A stretch of DNA of 64,000 nt, taken from positions 930,001-994,000 of the forward strand of contig JALPQD010000406.1 of NCBI GenBank assembly GCA_023101885.1. The letters are read 5' to 3'. Positions 1-10,515 of the stretch are shown in pieces (position 1 is the stretch's first letter; each line of letters opens with the position of its first letter). A program made the position numbers and the translations under genes. This DNA is from Typhlomys cinereus (taxonomy: Eukaryota; Chordata; Mammalia; Rodentia; Platacanthomyidae). The notes beneath the pieces are model-generated. The model was not told the origin of the DNA. It worked only from the letters and a program-made list of their open reading frames with translations, and ran no database searches.

Positions 1-139
1 ACAATCAACCCCCTTTATTTTATTTTGTGTATGTTGGCCTACTGTGTTTGAGATCCCTTAGAGCCTGTTGGATTCTTCCCTCCTAAAACTTTAAGTAGCC
101 CATTTTTGTATCAAATGGTTGTAAAAAAAAAAACTCAGA

Positions 140-456
140 TTTTTATTTTGTGTTTTGTTTTGTTTGCATGTGTGTGTATGTGTCTTTGCATGTTTGTGTC
201 AATCAGAGGTTGCTGTGTGTGTCTCTTGAAGTCCAAGGGTGACTTTGGGAATCATTCTAGATTGTGCTACCTCTTTTGTGTTTTGCTCTGGAGTTTCCCA
301 GGCTTTGCCTTCCAGGATTGAAGGAAGTACAGGCTGCTACCATTTCCACCTTGTCATTTTTTTTTTAAAGCTGGGATCCAGAATTCAAACTTAGGAACTC
401 AGGACCTTCTGCTTCTAAGACAGAGGCTTAACCCCTTAGCCATCTTTCCAGTTCCT
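140..456 (-). mobile_element. Old tRNA-derived SINE, reverse orientation
   Basis: A TG-rich tail lies at the left and the tRNA-like head at the right, ending in gccatctttccagtt, the complement of the B2-type CTGGAAAGATGGCTAAG head. The body (CTGTGTGTGTCTC, then a part about a fasta-like word 'gactttgggaatcattctag') is the same older SINE type seen at 5035, 10270 and 42480. It is clearly diverged and has lost most CpG. The boundaries are approximate and no target duplication was found. Confidence 0.6.
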
Positions 457-1329
457 CAGGAGTTTCTTCTCAGTTGATTGTTGATAGCTAGTTACCAATC
501 CTTTTGGGCGGTAGGGTCGGGAGTGAGGGCTGTATTGCTTTTGTTCTTTAAGATTTTACAAGTATTTCCTTGTTTTTTGTCTTTCATTTTTTTCTGCGTG
601 AGTCCCTTTTTTGCAGAGGTTCATGAGTCCCTGGGGAGCCCTAAAATTCTCAACCTTCATTAGCTTTCACCACCTTGTGCAACCATGCGTCTCTGCATCT
701 CTCTCCAGTGATGCGGATGTGCCTTCATTGCTTTCATCTGATTAAGGCTGAGAGTGACCTAAGGGTCCTTTTAGTTCCCTCTTCTGTGATGATTGGATGT
801 CCTGTCTGGGACTGAATGTGCCACAATCATCTATTCTTTACTGATCACCATCTACTCCTAAAGAAGCTTCTGGGCTAGATGTAGCAAGTCACAAAACTCT
901 AAAGGTTTAATATTAATACTACATAAAAGAGAGATCATGCAGTATTTACCTTTCTGGATCTGATTAATAACTATCACCAAACCATTTCTCCATTGTTTTT
1001 CTGGACTTACCATGATCCCTTCTTGATAAGGCTCCAACCAAACCTCACATGTTCTTTTCAATGTAATGAATACATTGAACATTCTTATTTGTTTTTTTTT
1101 AAATTTTGATTTCTGTGCTACATTGTTTTCTTTGTAGACAAATCTCTAGAGGCCTCTATCCATATTATTTTCATCGTGTTCTATTTATTTTATACGGTGT
1201 TACTTACCACTAAGGATTATAACATCTTTTGAAGTGTAACTTTTTCTTGGAGTTAGTCTTTTCTGAACTGTGATGCTCTGATTTTACTTAAGATTTTCTA
1301 AGTTATTCTAGTAATTACCTGTCATTGTG
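457..1329. other. Single-copy AT-rich sequence
   Basis: I recognise no repeat, gene or RNA here. The short open frames (about 60-75 codons) have no family resemblance and are of the length expected by chance. Confidence 0.5.
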
Positions 1330-1520
1330 TAACAAAAATGCTGAAAGTCATTAGTTAGATAAACATATATATTTGTTTGATTGAACACAGGGTATACTCA
1401 GAATCCCATTCTGATTCCCTTAACACCTGTGGCTCAGGATTTCTTGGTAGAGGGTCTGTTGAGACTACATATGGCAAGAATTGGATAGAGAGGAATTTGC
1501 TTTTCAGTTCATAAAACATT
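1330..1520 (-). mobile_element. Possible old MaLR-type LTR fragment
   Basis: The run 'gtaacaaaaatgctgaaag ... gctcaggatttcttggtag ... ggcaagaattggatagagag' has the layout of the complement of mammalian-wide MaLR LTRs (TAACAAAAT near one end, then a ggctcag-to-ggcaag part). This is a recalled pattern in a strongly diverged sequence, so both family and edges are uncertain. Confidence 0.3.
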
Positions 1521-2170
1521 TCCTAGTTGTTGATTGAAAATGGTATTTATTAACTCCTGGGGTTTCTGCATAGGTCCCATGTGTTGTTTTTAATCTGTCA
1601 ACTTGTTAGAGTGATGATAATGCTTCACCTGCATGAACATAGTAGGTAAGTATACACCTCATTTTCTTCAGCATAGAATTGGTAAGTAAACTTACTTTTT
1701 CTAAAATGCTCGAATGTTTTCTACTTTGAAGTGTTTTATTAAATTACTTTTTGAATATTAATCATTCTTTTGATGATTGTTTCTCTCATCAAATTATGCC
1801 AGCAATCAGTCACTGCCTCACTGAGATTTTTAAAGTGTGTTTTCATTTATTAATACACGCAATATTTTCAAATGCCTTAATATCTCTGTATAAGAATGAT
1901 ATTCCCACTGTTATGGTCAGGAATCTTGTATAATACAACATCCTTTCCTTCTTCAAATTTTTGATTCCTTATTCTTTTGTTCATTTAATGTTTTTTTCTA
2001 ATATTATAATTGCTAGCCATGGCCAGGGCACTTTGTAAAACTTCTTCACCATCACAAGACCCATCCTAATTGACTTTGGACTTGTCTCCCTAGTCACTTG
2101 GCTTGTCTACTCTAATGACCTGGGGAATGATTACCTTCTCCTGGCTGTATTTTTAGTCTCACTGCATACC
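1521..2170. other. Single-copy AT-rich sequence
   Basis: No feature recognised. The last five bases (ATACC) are the left target duplication of the following LTR. Confidence 0.5.
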
Positions 2171-2606
2171 TGCCATAGTTAGGTACAGTTGTCAATTTGA
2201 CAGTTGAGGGTTTGAGCTCTGGACACATTTGTAGATATTTAGTAGTTGAGTTAAACCTACAGCGAACCTCTGGGAGATTGTCTCATTGATGGGGAAGACT
2301 CAGCCCATGGTGGGCAGAATTAGTCCCTGGACAGGTGAATCAGATGGAGGAAACTAGTTGAGAAAATTGGCTTCCTTCTATAAATAGCCACAACATGCTG
2401 GTCTGGCAAGTGAGGATTATCCTTCTTTCAGGCATTTATGTGGATATGGTGTGGCCAGTTCACTTGGCCCTTACTGTTACAGTGGGCTCTCCTGCCAAGC
2501 TAGACAAGGAACTATGACCAACTGTCCTAAGAGAGAGTAAAGCCCCCTTCTTCCCTTAAGCTGTTTTGTCATGATTTTAACAGCAAAATACAGAGTAACT
2601 GCTATA
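2171..2606 (+). mobile_element. Solo LTR, family A (ERVL-MaLR-like), copy 1
   Basis: A 436-bp element begins TGCCATAGTTAGGTACAG and ends GCTATA, where other copies end in CA, so the terminal CA has become TA. It is flanked by a perfect 5-bp duplication ATACC (2166-2170 and 2607-2611), which identifies it as an LTR integration. The 3' part has the usual layout: a weakened polyadenylation-signal region ('gagagagtaaagcccc') followed by 'cttaagctgttttgtcatgattttaacagc'-type sequence shared with the copy at 11940. There is no internal retroviral sequence on either side. Related copies lie at 11940, 26900, 59478 and 60033. Confidence 0.75.
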
Positions 2607-2611
2607 ATACC

Positions 2612-3151
2612 TGACTGGAATACTTTCCTGGCAGTCTTTAGCAATGCCTAAAAAGTGTTTAAAAAGAAGTCTCTTTTTTGGGGGGAGGTCTGACTGCAGA
2701 TTATCCCACAATGGCAGTTCTCTCCTATTCTAACTTAAAGCTATTTCTTCTCTTCTAATGCCCTCCTGTTTTAAGGTTAATCAGTTGTTCCCTTGAATAC
2801 CAAGACTGCATCTGTAATAAAACTCAGATTTCTTAAATCTCTCCCTTGTGTTGGCATGATTATAAATTTCTGAAGTCAGTTGTTTTACTTAAATTTTATA
2901 CTTTTGTATAAATTAAAATTTTATGTATCACACATATATGTAAAAATTTAATTGATTAATAAACTATTATTTAAAAATAAATAATTTTCTCAGGATTGAT
3001 GAGGGTTAAGATCTATTGATTCTCTATTCCTAATTTTCAGTAAAACCCTTTAAATGGTTGACCTCTCAGTTTTTTTTTTAATTTTGTGCATAGTTTTTCT
3101 TTAAAGGTACCTAGAATTCTTAAATTAATATGCTTTCTCTTTTTCTTTAAT
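2612..3151. other. Single-copy AT-rich sequence
   Basis: Very AT-rich, with TATA/TTTAAA-rich words at 2885-2985 and no recognised element. 'ctctttttctttaatt' at 3137-3152 is the left target site of the next SINE. Confidence 0.45.
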
Positions 3152-3425
3152 TCTTTTTTTTATTTATTCAATTGTGCATGTGTGTGTGTGTGCAGGTGTG
3201 AGTGTGTGTGTGTAGAACCACTGGTGAATTTGGGACCAACCATGGACTGCTTCCACCTCCTCCTTGTTTACTCTGTCCCGGGATTCACAGACTCTGCCCT
3301 ACCTGGACCAGAAACGCAGCCGTCCCCCGCTTCCCCCCATCTATACGTGGGGTCTAGGATCTGAACTCAGGACCTTCCTTGTGCAAAGCAGAGGCTTAAC
3401 CCCTGAACCACCTCTCCAGCCCCCC
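3152..3425 (-). mobile_element. Young B2-like SINE, long subtype
   Basis: Complement of the young tRNA-derived SINE: tail (AATAAA-rich, then CA-rich) at the left, GC-rich body, and the head ending cacctctccagcccc at the right. It carries the extra GAGTAAACAAGG block of the long subtype. Target site: ctctttttctttaatt at the left and ctctttttcttaattt at 3466-3481 on the right, separated from the head by a duplicated piece (see 3411-3481). Confidence 0.85.
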
Positions 3426-3481
3426 TCTTTTTCTTATTTTCTCTCCAGCCCCCTCTCCAGCCCCCCTCTTTTTCTTAATTT
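3411..3481. repeat. Short duplication of SINE head plus target site
   Basis: The block 'ctctccagcccccctctttttctta' type occurs twice (about 3412-3436 and 3454-3478), with a further stray ctctccagcc at 3441. The duplication spans the junction of SINE head and flank, so it arose at or after insertion. Confidence 0.6.
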
Positions 3482-3963
3482 CTCTCATAATTTTAGTGTC
3501 TCTTTGATTTCTATTTTTGCTTTAGATATTTTTTGTCTTTAATAGTAATTCTGTAAATTCTGTAATACTATTTGTTGCTTTTATTGGGCAGTTCATATTT
3601 TTAAGCCATAGCTTCAGATCCCATATAATGCATCACATATAAACTCATGCTTGGTGTCAATTCTTTATTTCCTGATGAAATTGTCCAGTTATCATAAAGC
3701 AAGGTTTTAAAAGGTTCTAAAATATTATTTAAATTCACAAATGCTTTGTACTCATGGTAAAATTCATTCTTTCAGTTTTTAATATGACATTACTCCTTGT
3801 TCTGCAACATATTTTATATTTCACATGTAGATTTTTACTGTTAATCACTCCTGAATGAAGAGAGATATTTTGATACTTAATCATTTCCAACTGGAATGGC
3901 AAGCAAGTGCCAGTGGGATTTATTCTCCAAACTCATTCTGGATAAATCCTTTCATATGTCTAT
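3482..3963. other. Single-copy AT-rich sequence
   Basis: No feature recognised. Confidence 0.5.
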
Positions 3964-4324
3964 TGTTATGATTTGAAATGAAAAGTCTGTCATAAACTCA
4001 CATTTTGAATATTTGGTCCTGAGCCCAGCCACTGTACTACAGTGGACATTCTGAAAACTGGGAGATAAGTTTTAGCTAGTAGAAATTGATCATTCCTCGT
4101 CATTGTTTTTTAATGTCCCACATAGTCCTGTCCACTCGTTCTTGCCTTTCCTTCCATCTTTGCTAGGTAAACAGGATCTGACCAAAATTCCAATATTAAC
4201 ACAACATGCCTTCTGCAATGATAGACTAAAATATTTTATAAGCCAAAATAAACCTTTCTTTCCTTAGGTTGTTTCTGTTAGGAACTGCAGTCATGGTGAA
4301 GTAAAAATAATTAATGTATTTATA
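3964..4324 (+). mobile_element. Old solo LTR, family B (ERVL-MaLR-like)
   Basis: It begins TGTTATGATTTGAAATG, matching TGCCATGGTTTGAAATG at 30461 and TGTCATGGTTTGAAATG at 60880. It has an AATAAA-type signal near 4249 (ccaaaataaacc) followed by tccttaggttg, which corresponds to the ccttaagttg of the other copies. The 361-bp length fits copies of 355 and 366 bp. Flanks TCTAT (3959-3963) and TCTAG (4325-4329) match at four of five positions. It is more diverged than the other two copies. Confidence 0.55.
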
Positions 4325-4377
4325 TCTAGAAAGATAATCAAAACTTTACTTTCTTGGAATAATTCTCCATTACTTTA

Positions 4378-4660
4378 CTTTTTTATTATTATTTATTCAG
4401 TTGTGCGTGTATGCGTGTGTGCATATGTGTGTGTGTGTGCGTGTGTGTGTAGAACCACAGACGAATTTGGGAACGAACCACCATGGACCTCCTCCATCAC
4501 CTAATTTACTCTGCCGGGGAATTCACAGGCTCCACCTACCGGGACCAGAAACGCAGGCCACCCCCACTGCCCAGTGTCTATACGTGGGGTCTAGGATTCG
4601 AACTCAGGACCTTCTGCTGCAAAGCAAATGCTAAACCCCTCAGCCACCTCTCCAGCCCCT
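4378..4660 (-). mobile_element. Young B2-like SINE, long subtype
   Basis: Complement of the tRNA-derived SINE: tail ttattattatttattcagttg, TG-rich run at 4421-4451, GC-rich body, head ending ccacctctccagcccc. Perfect 17-bp target duplication aattctccattacttta at 4361-4377 and 4661-4677. The long-subtype block is present in altered form (taatttactctgcc), and the anticodon-arm part of the head is more decayed than in other copies. Confidence 0.9.
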
Positions 4661-4867
4661 AATTCTCCATTACTTTAAAAGAAATGCAATGTAGGTCTCA
4701 AAGTTATGTAGCTATAGTGGGCCAAGGATGCCTGATCATTTTGCCTTCACCTACTGAGTGTTGAGATTATAAGCATGTACCAGCAAACTGCACAAAGTAT
4801 GCTATACCCTAAATTCTAACCCTGTTTTGTTATAATTTTGAAAACCAGGAAAAAAAGTGCATTTCTT

Positions 4868-5000
4868 GGGGATAGGGAGATAGCTAAGTTGATAGTATTC
4901 TTTCTGTAAAAGCTTGGTCATCTTATTTTGATCCTTAGAACCCTTGTGAACCCATCTTTAAGATGGAGTCTTATATCTTCTATATCAACTTATCCTGACT
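4868..5000 (+). mobile_element. Possible old SINE head fragment
   Basis: 'ggggatagggagatagctaag' followed 40-50 bases later by 'ttgatccttagaaccc' resembles a decayed tRNA-type SINE head (box A then box B). No tail is visible. Confidence 0.35.
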
Positions 5001-5034
5001 GAATCCTGAGTAAGATGTACCTTCAAGAGAAGAC

Positions 5035-5114
5035 AGCTGAAGAGACGGCTCAGGGATTAAACCTCTGCCTTTTAAGCAGAAATTACAGAGTTGAGATCCT
5101 GGATCCCACGGGGG

Positions 5115-5168
<54 letters not shown>

Positions 5169-5330
5169 AAGAAAGCAAGCCAGATGGAAATGGTGGCAGC
5201 TTGTACTTCCAATCTTGGTAAAGCAATTCAAGGTGATTCTTAAAGTCACCCTTGGGCCTCCACAAGTGCACACATAGTGCCCTCTGATATACAGAAACAC
5301 ATACACACAAACACACATGAAAATTAATTA
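5035..5330 (+). mobile_element. Old tRNA-derived SINE with GA microsatellite
   Basis: The head 'gctgaagagacggctcaggg' is followed by 'gagttgagatcctggatccc' (box B-like). The body contains cttaaagtcacccttgggcctcc, the reverse complement of the word in the copies at 140 and 42480. A CA-rich tail (acacatacacacaaacacac) ends it. A (GA)n run has expanded within the body. Confidence 0.65.
5118..5164 (+). repeat. (GA)n microsatellite
   Basis: About 23 uninterrupted GA units, preceded by a run of G and grading into GAAA units. Confidence 0.95.
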
Positions 5331-5689
5331 ATTCAAGTCCTTTAAAAAGAGCAGAGATAAGCCTCTTTTCTGAAAGTATTGGCCCTGGAGTAAGACATGT
5401 GGGTGGGAAAGAGAAATAAAAGCCCTATGCCTATCAGGTACCTTACTATTTAGCTCAGTCTGCTATTGTGCTCTTGCCTTGTTTGCTCTAAATTCTTGGT
5501 TACTTGCTCTACCACTGTGCCCTTTCTGAACTTTATTTTATGAGAGCAAGAACTGAGACAGCTGCTAGTTTTTTGAACATAGGAAAATGGAGTTCTTCAA
5601 GTCATGTTTATAATTACTCAACATGAAAAGTGAAAGTAAAAGTGAGAATTAAAAAAGATAATTTTTAAACTGAAAGTACTTTTTGTTTT
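5331..5689. other. Single-copy sequence
   Basis: No feature recognised. Confidence 0.5.
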
Positions 5690-5920
5690 GCTTTTTTCAT
5701 GTGTTTGTGTACATATATAAGCATGCACGCTGACAGGTAGATGGGTGCACACATATATATAGCTCCACAGGATGTCCATGCATGTACATTTGAAGACTGA
5801 AGACCAGAGGCTGATATAAAGCATCAGTCCTTCAGTGCTCCACCTTACAGTTGAGCATGGGTCTCTAATTAAACTGATAATGTGGCATAAAGCTTGTCTA
5901 ACTACCCGGAATGTTCAGGG
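5690..5920 (-). mobile_element. Old B4-like SINE, reverse orientation
   Basis: TG/TATA-rich start, then 'gaagactgaagaccagagg', 'tcagtgctccacctta' and 'gcatgggtctctaattaaact', in the order of the complement of rodent B4 SINEs. It is diverged and the edges are approximate. Confidence 0.45.
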
Positions 5921-8155
5921 GATTCCCAATCTTAACCTTCCAGGGCTGAAATTCTACCAGGCATTTTTCTTATGTTAGTTCTGCAAATCCAAACTTGGAT
6001 TACTTTGCTTATGGATCATATTTGCAGCATTTGAAATTTTGGGTTTAAATCAAAATGTTTCTTCCATATTCCATAGTGAATTTATTTAATTCCTATTTTT
6101 AGTTTCATGTATTCAGCATCAGTATTGATCTTTCTATACAGTGAAGAAAATAATAATAACATAGAAGCTTTGACTGTTTCATTCATAACAATACATAGAG
6201 TAATCTAAAAGTTGACATCATTTTTTTCTTAGTCTAAAACTTTCACCCAACTGGGAATAGTCAGAAAGAATGCAAATAAATAAGAAAAATAACATTTTTT
6301 CACTATAATACATTAGCATTTTGATTTGTCAAACCCCTACCCCAAGTTTTAACAGTTAATTAGCACATTATTTAGCTTGTGAAAAAAAAAGGCACTTATT
6401 AGAATGGCAGGTGGCTTGGGTCCTAAGTTATTAGAAATGTATGCTATTTCTTTGGAAGATAAAAAAGTGACAGATGAAAGAAATGCAAGTGATGCCAGCT
6501 TAGAATCATATTCAGAATTAAAAAAATATTTCCATAAATTGGACTTACAAAGCATAATGTTAATAATGATTATATAAATTTCACATTTAAATATTTAGCA
6601 TACTTTAGCAATTATTGTGACTAAATTTTTTATATTTCATTTAGTCAAAAACACAAAATCAGAAGTGGTGATTCCTTACCTTTAAAATAAAATGCAGATG
6701 ATATAAAAACCTCGACAGTAAATGACACTTCTAATTTCATATCAATATTGTTTAAAATACAGTATTTTGTAGAGAAATTATAGAAAAACTGAAGTCAAGT
6801 TCAAAACTTAGTTCCTTGGTAAGTAAATTTAACTGATATAACAAGTAGCTTTTTTGTCTTAAAATAAACCTGTGCCTGGGAGGACATTGCTAGTAACTTT
6901 CTACAATCTAGGAAACTGCCCTGATTTGCATTGACATTCAAGAGCTTCCCCCAGGCAAATACCTGCAGACAATCAGCTGTTGATGCCTGGCTTTAGACAG
7001 AGGAAAGACTCAGAAGAACAGTTCTGTAACAGTGATTATTTCCTTGACTATTAGAAGCAGGGAATTAGAGGATACTGAACAGTAGTTCCTATTTATATTC
7101 CTTTTCATTCCCAACACATTTGCAAGTGTATCATTGGCTTTTAGTATAATTTTAAAGGAAAAATATAGACAATTGTCTTACTTTCAATGTTAGTTGCCCT
7201 CTCAGGCCCATGTGTTGGTATCCTAGCTGATGTTGATGCTTAGAGTACTGAATTGGTATGAACAAAGACTGCCCTGTAGATTTACTCAACTTGTTCTGAT
7301 TGTCCATGGCTAGAAAACAAACCTCCATTAGGTTAAAATCATGAAATATGTAGATTATTTTCTCATTATATGTATTGGCTTTATGTTCCATAATACATAC
7401 TGCTAAAAAAATGTTACAACGTGAATAAAAACAAGTCATTTTTTCCTGAAAATATTTGCAGTTCAATAGACAGCACATAATACCAAGTGATCTGTCTTTT
7501 CCTTATGGAGAGAGAAATCAAATTGTTTAGTTTTACAGTGATATAGCTCTACATGGGGAAAATATGTCAGGGAGAAGGTAATGTGTATAAATATATCTCA
7601 TACATGTGAATCTTTAAATATACATTAAGTTGTTTGAGCAAATTATATTCAAAATTTTTGTTTGAATGATTCATTAATTTTGAGCATAAACAGAGAATTT
7701 TCTATAATTAGCTGACAATATAATTTATCATGCAAACTGTGACATTTTGAATGTGAAAGAGGGCACACTTAATAATTATGTCAGAACAATGGATGAATCT
7801 GACTCTTTCGGACAAAACTAGGACATGTGGGTATCCTTTCTGTGAGGTTTTAACTTCATACCCTGTTAACATTCTTCCATTTCCCCCTCCCAGACCACAC
7901 TTTATCTAAAAATAAAATGAAAGGAAATTGTTTTAAATGTTCTTTCCTTACCTTGAAATATAATAGACTATGACACTTTCACTCCAGTCTGTGTTTACAA
8001 AGCAAATTCTCTTGGAGGTGATTCTGGTGTTGTCGTAGGAGAGATTAGTTTCTATTAGGCAGTTATAGAACAGAGTAGCCAGGTTGGGAAGGCCCATGGA
8101 GTTCAATCCCCCCTCATCCACTGCTGGTAGTATCTTAAAAGAATACAGCCTTTCA
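5921..8155. other. Single-copy stretch with a candidate conserved block
   Basis: I recognise no transposon in about 2.2 kb. The part at 6850-7060 is more GC-balanced and non-repetitive, and contains an octamer ATTTGCAT (6924-6931) and an E-box CAGCTG (6974-6979), so it could be a regulatory element. Open frames here (for example 7152-7478, minus, 108 codons) resemble nothing I know. Confidence 0.4.
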
Positions 8156-8695
8156 GTGTAAAGGAACTGTCTTTAATCCCCCACAAAGATAAGGTTGCCA
8201 ACTTCCCCCATCCCATTTATGAAACGATATGGAGATGAGTTTCTCAGATGCAGAAAGGACATGGAAATGAGCTCCTCTGGTCAGGTGAGTAAAGTTCCTC
8301 AAAAAAACCCAGCTCCACCAGGAGATCAACCACAAGATTCTGAGCTGGGCCCCTCACATGAATAGACCAATCAGATATAAGGTACCAAAAATCCCAATCA
8401 GGTCTACAGAAGCTAGAACTCACCAAAAAGGTAAAGCACTTTCCCAAGTTTGCCCAAGTAAATAAATACCCCTTACCTTGCCAGTCATTTTTGGCTCCCT
8501 TGTCCCACACAGACTCTATATCTGGGAGTTCCTTTTGGTTTCTTTGGCCTCATAGACTTCATGTACAGGAATTCCTTTCATTTTATCTCCTAATAAACTC
8601 TTCTTTAATCTTCTATAAGTGTTCTGGTCTCAATCTTTCTTTGAATCTAGGATACAAGAACCTGGACAAAACTCCACAAAACTCAGGACAAGAAA
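8156..8695 (+). mobile_element. Retroviral LTR (class I-like), copy 1
   Basis: Shares with the block at 8890 the same order of words: gataaggttgccaactt near the start, 'atggagatgagtt', a 'taaataccccttacc' TATA-like part, 'catttttggctcccttgtcc', the polyadenylation signal in 'cctaataaactcttctttaatcttct' (about 8589-8614), then 'ttctggtctcaatctttctttgaatc' as an R/U5-type end. It resembles a gammaretrovirus-type LTR in layout. No gag, pol or env sequence and no primer-binding site are seen downstream. The edges are approximate. Confidence 0.65.
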
Positions 8696-8889
8696 GATGT
8701 GAAGAAGGTTCATCAGGAACGGAATAAAGTGAAAACATATCACAAGGAAGGTGTGAGATTTTCCACAGAGTAAAACAAAGGATAATTCATGGAAATAGGC
8801 AGCTCTGCAGCAGTTAGGCTGGCAAGTCTTTGAAGGTCTTTGAGGTCCTCAAAGTCATTATCTAGGGCTGGGATTACCCAGAAGGAACA

Positions 8890-9420
8890 CACCCTATTTT
8901 AATCCTCTACAGAGATAAGGTTGGCAACTTCCCTCAACCCTCTGTTTATGGATACGGAGATGACTTCTTAAAAGTTCTTCAGAAAAAACAACTTTACTGT
9001 GAAGTCTGCCATAAGGTTGACTGGACTGAGCCCAAATTACCAGACTAGTGAAAAGTAGATCAAAGCTCTACTCAAGTTTACAGAAGCTGGAGCTAGTCAG
9101 TAAGAAAAAGCCATTTCTGAGGCCCCACCCCCACCTGCCTAAGCCTATAAATAACCCTCACCCTGGCAGCCATCTTTGGTTTCTTATCCTTCATGGGACT
9201 TCATTTCTAGTCCATGAATTTCTTTCATTTTCCTTGCCCTTCATAGATTCCATGCCTAGAGTTTGTTCCTGGTAGCTCTCTTGTCCCTTATGAATTCATG
9301 TACAAGTATTCTGTTTTTTCTTTCCTCTAATAAACTCTGCCTTAATCTTCTACCTGTATTCTGGTTTCAATCTTTGACTCCTGAATGTAGGAGCCTAGAC
9401 ATAAAAGACCCCAGAGAACC
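8890..9420 (+). mobile_element. Retroviral LTR (class I-like), copy 2
   Basis: Direct-orientation relative of the preceding LTR: gataaggttggcaactt, 'cctataaataaccctcaccc' as the TATA region, 'agccatctttggtttctt', 'ctaataaactctgccttaatcttct' as the polyadenylation region (about 9328-9353) and a U5-like end. It differs from copy 1 at many positions and by indels, so the two are probably separate solo LTRs or a collapsed old provirus. Only about 190 bp lie between them. Confidence 0.65.
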
Positions 9421-10269
9421 TAACATCGTTTTGCCAAGCACAGCCAGGAGATCAAACCCATATCAATAGAACATTAATTTCCTCAGTATTGAAAACAGCC
9501 AACTATATCTGAATACACACTTTCCAAAGCTGAAATATCATTAACCTTGAGAGACATTTCATGGTGCATGTTTTATTGTTCTCCTTCTATTTCTAATTTC
9601 AAACTGAGCTCAACTGCCAGGCAACTTTTCTTTCCCCTTCAATAATTACCTGAAATCCAAACTTCTACATGAAGTTTTCCATGATTAAGTCATTTAAAGA
9701 AATTAAACCGTCTTGAGCAATAATCAGTCAGAGCAGTTATCCATTTTAGATGACTCATCTGAATAATAAATGTTTTAAAAACCCTCTTCAATAGCAGTTT
9801 CAGCCTGAATTTTTCTATAATTGCTGTAATCCCTCAGCACAATTACTAAGTGTCCACACACTCTTTCTATAATTTTACTACCCAAATAGCTGGCTCTTGT
9901 TCATCAGTGCTGCAAATTAATAGTATGTTAAATGCACTAGGGTAGCTTACTTTGGAATAATGCTGAAGACAGTTTCTAAAAATGGCTAATAAATGTGCCT
10001 TAAAAGATATTTAGTAAGTTCAGCTATTCTTATTCCATAGAAAACCTATATTTCCTTCCAAATTGTTGTTTTCACATGACATTGAAAATTCACTAATGGC
10101 AAGAAACAGCAGTGACAACGATGATACCCATTCCCAAATACTTGGATAGTATTGTCTCTTTGCTCTGTTGTTTCCTTACCAGAAATGAGTAGAAATTTTT
10201 GTTTCTCCAAGAAAAATCAACACAGCAAGATGCTTCACAAAGGTTTAGTGTCTCTTGGTCCTTTTGTTT
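9421..10269. other. Repeat-free stretch, candidate conserved block
   Basis: From about 9480 to 10080 there is no recognisable repeat or low-complexity run. Homeodomain-type words (ATTAATT, TAATTACC, CTATAATTGC) and AP-1/CRE-like words (ATGACTCATC near 9750) are dense. This looks like non-coding sequence under constraint, but that is an impression from one sequence only. Confidence 0.35.
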
Positions 10270-10282
10270 CTTGTGTGTGTGT

Positions 10283-10329
<47 letters not shown>

Positions 10330-10515
10330 AAGGGGCACTGTGGGTTCCCATTGAAATGCAAGAGTTACTTTGGGAAACATCCTGGATTATTCTGCCTCCT
10401 ATTCACAGTGCTCTAGGCTTTCCCAGGCTCCATCTTCCAGGAGTTTAAGTACAGGCCGCCTCTATTTCTTGCTTGTGAGGTAAAGCCTTAACCCCTGAGC
10501 TATCTCTCCAACCCC
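10270..10515 (-). mobile_element. Old tRNA-derived SINE, reverse orientation
   Basis: (TG)n tail at the left (10272-10327), body 'gaaggggcactgtgggttcc ... gagttactttgggaaac', 'cttccaggagtttaagtacagg', and head complement 'cttaacccctgagctatctctccaacccc' at the right. It is the same older type as 140-456. Confidence 0.7.
10272..10327 (+). repeat. (TG)n microsatellite
   Basis: About 27 TG units with one TA interruption, forming the tail of the SINE. Confidence 0.95.

Noticed and set aside
4980..5318. Frames rich in Ser-Leu or Arg-Glu repeats
   Set aside because: They are translations of the (GA)n microsatellite and old SINE, not proteins.
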